Below are positions 60,204-64,000 of a DNA stretch of 64,000 bases, piece by piece (the stretch's first letter is position 1; each line of letters begins with the position of its first letter). Location of the stretch: assembly GCF_904061905.1 (NCBI RefSeq), contig NZ_CAJFCI010000080.1, forward strand, positions 243,815-307,814, given 5' to 3'. The DNA is from Zestomonas carbonaria (GTDB lineage Bacteria; Pseudomonadota; Gammaproteobacteria; Pseudomonadales; Pseudomonadaceae). The position numbers and the translations under genes were made by a program. The notes under the pieces were generated by a model. That model was given only the letters and a program-made list of their open reading frames with translations. It did not search any database and was not told the origin of the DNA.

Positions 60204-61880
60204 ATGCTACCCACCCCGATTCGTCCGCCGCTGGTCGGCGGCCTGCTGCTCGCACTGGCCGCCTGCAACGCCTCGTCGCCCGAGGCCCCACTCGGCCAGT
60301 CCGCGCCGCAACCGCTGGAAGAAACCCGTAGCCAGCCGGCCACCCAGGCCAAGCTCGCCGCACGCGCCGAACTGTACGCCGTGCCTGCGGCAATGCCGGC
60401 GCCGCTGGCCGATGCGGCCCTGCCGTATTACCGCGACGAGGGACGGGAGCAGTACCAGCGTCTCGACGACAACCCCGTGCACGCGGTGGCCGAGACGCCG
60501 GTGTCGACCTTCAGTATCGACGTGGACACCGGCGGTTACGCCAACGTGCGCCGCTTCCTCGACGGCGGCCGCCTGCCGCCGGCGGAGGCGGTGCGCCTGG
60601 AAGAGATGGTCAACTACTTCCCCTATGCCTATCCGCTGCCGCAGGGCGACGCTCCGTTCGGCGTCGGCACCGAGCTGGCGGCGACCCCGTGGAATCCCCG
60701 GACCCGTCTGCTGCGCATCGCCATCAAGGCTTCGGACAAGCGCGTCGAGGAGCTTCCGCCGGCCAACCTGGTGTTCCTGGTCGACGTCTCCGGCTCCATG
60801 GATCGTCCCGAGGGACTGCCGCTGGTACAGGGCGCCCTCAAGCTGCTGGTCGAGCAGTTGCGCAGCGAGGACAAGGTGTCGCTGGTGGTCTACGCCGGCG
60901 AATCGCGGGTGGTGCTGGAGCCGACTTCCGGCCGCGACAAGGTGAAGATCCGCGCGGCCATCGAGCAGTTGCGCGCTGGCGGCTCGACGGCCGGCGAGTC
61001 GGGTATCCAGCTCGCCTACCGGCAGGCGCGGCAGGGCTTCATCGCCGGCGGCATCAACCGCATCCTGCTGGCCACCGACGGCGACTTCAACGTCGGCATC
61101 AGCGATTTCGACAGCCTCAGGCAACTGGCCGCCGACCAGCGCAAGAGCGGTGTGTCGCTGACCACCCTGGGCTTCGGCACGGGCAACTACAACGAGCGGC
61201 TGATGGAGCAACTGGCCGATGCCGGCGACGGCAACTACGCCTACATCGACAACCTGCGCGAGGCGCGCAAGGTGCTGGTCGACCAACTCAGCTCCACCCT
61301 CGCCACCGTCGCCAGGGACGTGAAGCTACAGATCGAGTTCAACCCCGCGCAGGTCAGCGAATACCGCCTGCTCGGCTACGAGAACCGCCAGCTCGAGCGC
61401 GAGGACTTCAGCAACGACAAGGTCGACGCCGGGGAGATCGGCGCCGGGCACACGGTGACCGCGCTGTACGAGATCGTCCCGGCCGACGCCAAGGGCTGGC
61501 TGGAGCCGCTGCGCTACCGGAAGGCGCCCGAGCCGACCACGGACAGCGATGAACTGGCCTGGCTGCGCATCCGCTACAAGGCGCCGGAAGAGGAGAGCAG
61601 CCGCCTGCTGGAGGTGCCGATCGCCGCCGGCGAGGTTCGGCCGATCGCCGAGGCCAGCGACGACCTGCGCTTCGCCACGGCGGTGGCGGCCTTCGCCCAG
61701 CAGCTCAAGGGCGGCCGGTACACCGGCGACTTCGACATGGCCGCCAGCGCCAATCTCGCGCGTGGCGCCCGTGGCGAGGACCGCTTCGGGCTGCGCGGCG
61801 AGTTCGTCCAACTGGTCGAACTGGCTTCCAGCCTGCACTCGGCGCAGAATTCCCCACCCACCACTGCCAGGGCCGAATGA
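60204..61880 (+). CDS. VWA-domain lipoprotein, YfbK type
   Basis: A 558-residue lipoprotein. The signal ends LLLALAAC (Cys21), and a von Willebrand factor A domain begins near residue 185 with the MIDAS motif DVSGSMD (Asp194, Ser196, Ser198) and a later TDGDFNVG. The N-terminal TFSIDVDTGGYANVRRFL block and the C-terminal DUF3520-type region are as in E. coli YfbK. It would bind a metal-dependent ligand at the envelope. Its stop overlaps the start of the sigma factor gene by 4 bases. AGGAGA precedes the ATG; the frame's earlier start lies before it without such a site. Confidence 0.9.
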   Translation: MLPTPIRPPLVGGLLLALAACNASSPEAPLGQSAPQPLEETRSQPATQAKLAARAELYAVPAAMPAPLADAALPYYRDEGREQYQRLDDNPVHAVAETPVSTFSIDVDTGGYANVRRFLDGGRLPPAEAVRLEEMVNYFPYAYPLPQGDAPFGVGTELAATPWNPRTRLLRIAIKASDKRVEELPPANLVFLVDVSGSMDRPEGLPLVQGALKLLVEQLRSEDKVSLVVYAGESRVVLEPTSGRDKVKIRAAIEQLRAGGSTAGESGIQLAYRQARQGFIAGGINRILLATDGDFNVGISDFDSLRQLAADQRKSGVSLTTLGFGTGNYNERLMEQLADAGDGNYAYIDNLREARKVLVDQLSSTLATVARDVKLQIEFNPAQVSEYRLLGYENRQLEREDFSNDKVDAGEIGAGHTVTALYEIVPADAKGWLEPLRYRKAPEPTTDSDELAWLRIRYKAPEEESSRLLEVPIAAGEVRPIAEASDDLRFATAVAAFAQQLKGGRYTGDFDMAASANLARGARGEDRFGLRGEFVQLVELASSLHSAQNSPPTTARAE

Positions 61881-62479
61881 GCGTGACCGCCATCCCCGCC
61901 ACCGACAGCCCGCTGGGCGACGCCGAACTGCTGCGTCGCTACCGGCGCGGCGACACCGAGGCCTTCGCCGCGCTCTATGCGCGGCACCGCCTCGGCCTGT
62001 TCCGTTTCCTCTGCGGCCTGTGTGGCGATCCTGCGCTGGCCGAGGAAGTATTCCAGGAAACCTGGCTGAGCCTGATCCGCAGCGACAGCGAGCAGCGCGA
62101 CGCGGTGCAGTTCAAGACCTGGCTGTACCAGATCGCCCGCAACCGGCTGGTCGATCACTGGCGCAAGCTGGGAAAGCGCCAGGCGCTGCACGATGAGTAC
62201 GACGAGCGCCAGCACGCCGAGCCGGACCCGGGGCCGACGCCCGAGCAGCAGCTCGGCCTTGCCCGCGACCGCGAGCGCTTGCAGGCTGCCCTGGACGACC
62301 TGCCGCCCGAACAGCGCGAAGTGTTCCTGCTGCGCGCCCATGGCGATCTGGAAGTGGTCGAGATCGCCGAACTGACCCAGACCCCGGCGGAAACCGTGAA
62401 GAGCCGGCTGCGCTACGCCGTGAACAAGCTGCGGCGCCTGCTCGCCGACCCGACCGCCGCCGAGGAGGTATCCGCATGA
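61877..62479 (+). CDS. sigma-70 family (ECF-like) RNA polymerase sigma factor
   Basis: A 200-residue sigma factor with only regions 2 and 4, as in ECF sigmas. Region 2 has EVFQETWLSLIRS and FKTWLYQIARNRLVDHWRK; region 4 has LPPEQREVFLLRAHGDLEVV and the recognition helix TPAETVKSRLRYAVNKLRRL. ATGA overlaps link it to the VWA lipoprotein gene upstream and to the membrane protein gene downstream. Its regulon is unknown. Because the neighbouring genes overlap, its level is tied to theirs. Confidence 0.92.
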   Translation: MSVTAIPATDSPLGDAELLRRYRRGDTEAFAALYARHRLGLFRFLCGLCGDPALAEEVFQETWLSLIRSDSEQRDAVQFKTWLYQIARNRLVDHWRKLGKRQALHDEYDERQHAEPDPGPTPEQQLGLARDRERLQAALDDLPPEQREVFLLRAHGDLEVVEIAELTQTPAETVKSRLRYAVNKLRRLLADPTAAEEVSA

Positions 62480-63099
62480 CCATGCCCCGCCAGCCGGGTC
62501 GTGAACCCGAGCACGAACAGCAACTGCTGGCGCATTTCCGCCAGCACAGCCAGGACGAGCCTTCTCCGGCGCTGGATGCGCGCATTCTCGCCGCCGCCCG
62601 CGAGGCCAGCCGGCAACCGTCGCCGTCGCGTTGGCTGCGGCTGTGGCGCTGGTTCGGCGCCGGCGGTACGCAGCCGCGCTGGCCGCTGGCGCTGGCCGGA
62701 GTGGCTTGCCTGGGCATCGGCCTGAGCCTGACCTGGCGCAATCTGGACCAGGCTCCGCAGACCTTCGACGCCCCCGTCGCGCCCATGACCTACAGCGCGC
62801 CGGCACCGCAAGCCAAGGCCTCCGCCGTGCCGCCGCCCATGGAAGCGGCCAAGCGCCAGGCCGCGCCCGTCGCCGCCCGCATACAGGCCGAATCGGCGCC
62901 CCTGGCCGATGCCGCGGAACTGGCCGAGCAGCGTGCCGAAGCGCCGCCGGCCGAGCCCGAGCACAGCCTGAAGCGCCTGCTGGAGTTGCGCCGCGATGGT
63001 CGGAAGGAGGAGGCGGAGCGACTGCACCGGCAATTACAGCGCGACTATCCCAAGCTGGATATCGAGGCGGAGCTGAAGCGACTGAATGACGCGCCCTGA
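62476..63099 (+). CDS. single-pass membrane protein, probable anti-sigma factor
   Basis: A 207-residue protein with an N-terminal cytoplasmic region of about 70 residues (EHEQQLLAHFRQHSQDEPSP), one helix (WPLALAGVACLGIGLSLTW) and a Pro/Ala-rich periplasmic part ending in a charged helical segment (KRLLELRRDGRKEEAERLHR). Size and topology fit an anti-sigma factor that holds the overlapping sigma factor at the membrane. It does not show a clear zinc motif (HxxxCxxC). The assignment rests on gene order and topology, not on a family match. Confidence 0.8.
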   Translation: MTMPRQPGREPEHEQQLLAHFRQHSQDEPSPALDARILAAAREASRQPSPSRWLRLWRWFGAGGTQPRWPLALAGVACLGIGLSLTWRNLDQAPQTFDAPVAPMTYSAPAPQAKASAVPPPMEAAKRQAAPVAARIQAESAPLADAAELAEQRAEAPPAEPEHSLKRLLELRRDGRKEEAERLHRQLQRDYPKLDIEAELKRLNDAP

Positions 63100-63159
63100 G
63101 CGACTTGCCAGCTTCCCGGTGGCGGGCGAGCATAGGGTATCCGTATCCAGCAGTGGTCG

Positions 63160-63681
63160 ATGATGAAACGCATCCTCCGTCCCCTGAGCCTGGCCGTGGC
63201 TCTCGCGCTCCTCGCCGCTTGCGGCGAGGATGCGCCGCCCGACCCCAAGATTCCGCCTAGCGCGCCGGTTCCCAAGCCTCCCGTGGTCAAGCCGGCGACT
63301 CCGGTGCTGCCGCCAGCTTCGCCCGAATCCTCCAAGCCGCCGGCCAAACCCGGGGCTCCACGTACACCCAAGCCGGAAACCCAGCCTCCCGCCAAGGACC
63401 GGCCCACGCCGAAGACGCCCGGTTTCGAACCCAGGACCGCGCCGGCCAGGGTCGACAGCACAGCCGGGCTCGATCTCAGCCTGCCAAGGGAACTGGTCGA
63501 GACGCTCAGCCCCGAGGAGTCGTTGCCCGACAGCAAGCCGCTGCTACCGGAACTGTTTGCCCCGAAGCCCGCGGTGCAAGGTCCCTACCAGCTCAGCGGC
63601 AAGCTGCTCACCAACGACCAGTCGGACGACTACTGGCAGTCGGTGGAAGGCGCGCAGTTGCAGATCGAGATCAGGAACTGA
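63160..63681 (+). CDS. proline-rich lipoprotein of unknown function
   Basis: A 173-residue protein with a lipoprotein signal (VALALLAACGED, Cys21). Residues of about 25-95 are rich in Pro, Lys and Ala (KPPVVKPATPVLPPASPESS) and likely extended, a common tether through peptidoglycan. The last 75 residues (LSLPRELVETLSPEESLPDS and YWQSVEGAQLQIEIRN) form a small unknown domain. It lies 60 bp after the probable anti-sigma gene on the same strand and could be part of that transcript. Confidence 0.83.
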   Translation: MMKRILRPLSLAVALALLAACGEDAPPDPKIPPSAPVPKPPVVKPATPVLPPASPESSKPPAKPGAPRTPKPETQPPAKDRPTPKTPGFEPRTAPARVDSTAGLDLSLPRELVETLSPEESLPDSKPLLPELFAPKPAVQGPYQLSGKLLTNDQSDDYWQSVEGAQLQIEIRN

Positions 63682-64000
63682 TTCGGGGGGGGGGCCAGGT
63701 GAACGGTGCGTACGCGGCGCACCGTTTACCCAGCTCTGTAGGATGGGTGAAACCCATCACCATCGGAACCGATGGGTTGCACCCATCCTACGATCCAATA
63801 AACGGGGACCTAATAAACAACGTCGCCAATCGCGCGCATGGCGCGCTCCTACAGGTCGAGACCGTAGGAGCGGCCCATGGCCGCGAAAAAGCTGGCGTGG
63901 CCAGCTTTGTAGGATGGGTGAAACCCATCACCATCGGAACCGATGGGTTGCACCCATCCTACGATCCAATAAACGGGGACCTAATAAACAACGTCGCCAA
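63682..64000. repeat. tandemly duplicated palindromic repeat block at the window end
   Basis: No gene is seen in this stretch. A 92-bp segment at 63738-63829 recurs exactly at 63909-64000, a spacing of 171 bp, and continues past the window. Each copy begins with the family A palindrome (GTAGGATGGGTGAAACCCAT with its imperfect complement) also found at 10755-10808. Between the copies lie GCGCGCATGGCGCGCTCCTAC and GTAGGAGCGGCCCATGGCCG elements. The block reads as a cluster of REP-like sequences that has duplicated. Confidence 0.85.

Noticed and set aside
63738..64000. Repeats at the right end considered as a CRISPR array
   Set aside because: Only two units are visible. The repeats are long palindromes with a unit length of 171 bp and no short regular spacers, and no cas gene is present. 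REP-like elements fit better.

Overview
The window is GC-rich, densely coding chromosome from a Pseudomonas of the P. aeruginosa group. The evidence is protein-level recognition and gene order: gltA diverging from sdhCDAB-sucAB-lpdG-sucCD-braB, and the run oxidoreductase / SDR / BASS transporter / BenE / LysE / MarR / aminotransferase / GST followed by folE / Smr / isochorismatase-like / prmB / aroC / mtnBDC. From memory of PAO1, these blocks exist there but are joined differently, and PAO1 carries its second type VI secretion locus between the GST and folE genes. This is therefore probably a relative of P. aeruginosa, not P. aeruginosa itself. No prophage, insertion sequence, integrase, CRISPR array, tRNA or rRNA was seen.

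Region 1 (1-10.7 kb) looks accessory. It holds the end of an ACMSD-type amidohydrolase, an aromatic acid:H+ symporter, a periplasmic arylsulfatase and an AlgE-like outer-membrane barrel, all on the plus strand. A Tat-exported beta-carbonic anhydrase follows, then a gene-free, relatively AT-rich stretch of 700 bp, then a hybrid sensor kinase (PAS, HisKA, HATPase, likely pseudo-receiver, receiver, HPt) with its NarL-type response regulator.

Region 2 (10.9-30.3 kb) is conserved metabolic and transport DNA: a CurA-like reductase diverging from an SDR, four transport or export genes, a MarR regulator diverging from an aminotransferase-GST pair with a candidate operator between them, folE, an Smr protein, prmB, aroC, the methionine-salvage genes mtnB, mtnD and mtnC, and pdxB. 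Several intergenic gaps hold REP-like palindromes.

Region 3 (30.5-41.8 kb) is a mixed set: an NAD-kinase-like protein, a second GFA protein, a multidrug/lipid-type ABC exporter, an RhtA-type exporter, ppnP, a DEDDh exonuclease, a 3-hydroxyisobutyrate dehydrogenase homologue, a GH31 glucosidase related to YihQ, a START-domain protein and a double UspA protein.

Region 4 (41.8-55.0 kb) is the TCA-cycle block. gltA diverges from sdhCDAB, then come sucAB, lpdG and sucCD. Good sigma-70 promoters can be read for both directions of the gltA-sdhC gap. The block encodes citrate synthase, succinate dehydrogenase, the whole 2-oxoglutarate dehydrogenase complex and succinyl-CoA synthetase.

Region 5 (55.2-64.0 kb) has braB, a DUF599-type membrane protein, a repeat-rich small lipoprotein, two coupled hotdog thioesterases, an unrecognised 414-residue membrane-anchored protein, and a translationally coupled operon of a YfbK-type VWA lipoprotein, an ECF-like sigma factor and a single-pass membrane protein that is probably its anti-sigma factor. 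A proline-rich lipoprotein follows. The window ends in a tandemly duplicated palindromic repeat. The least understood items are the 414-residue protein, the VWA-sigma-membrane protein operon, the GNAT-like tail-anchored protein at 22.2 kb and a possible 32-codon ORF upstream of sucA.
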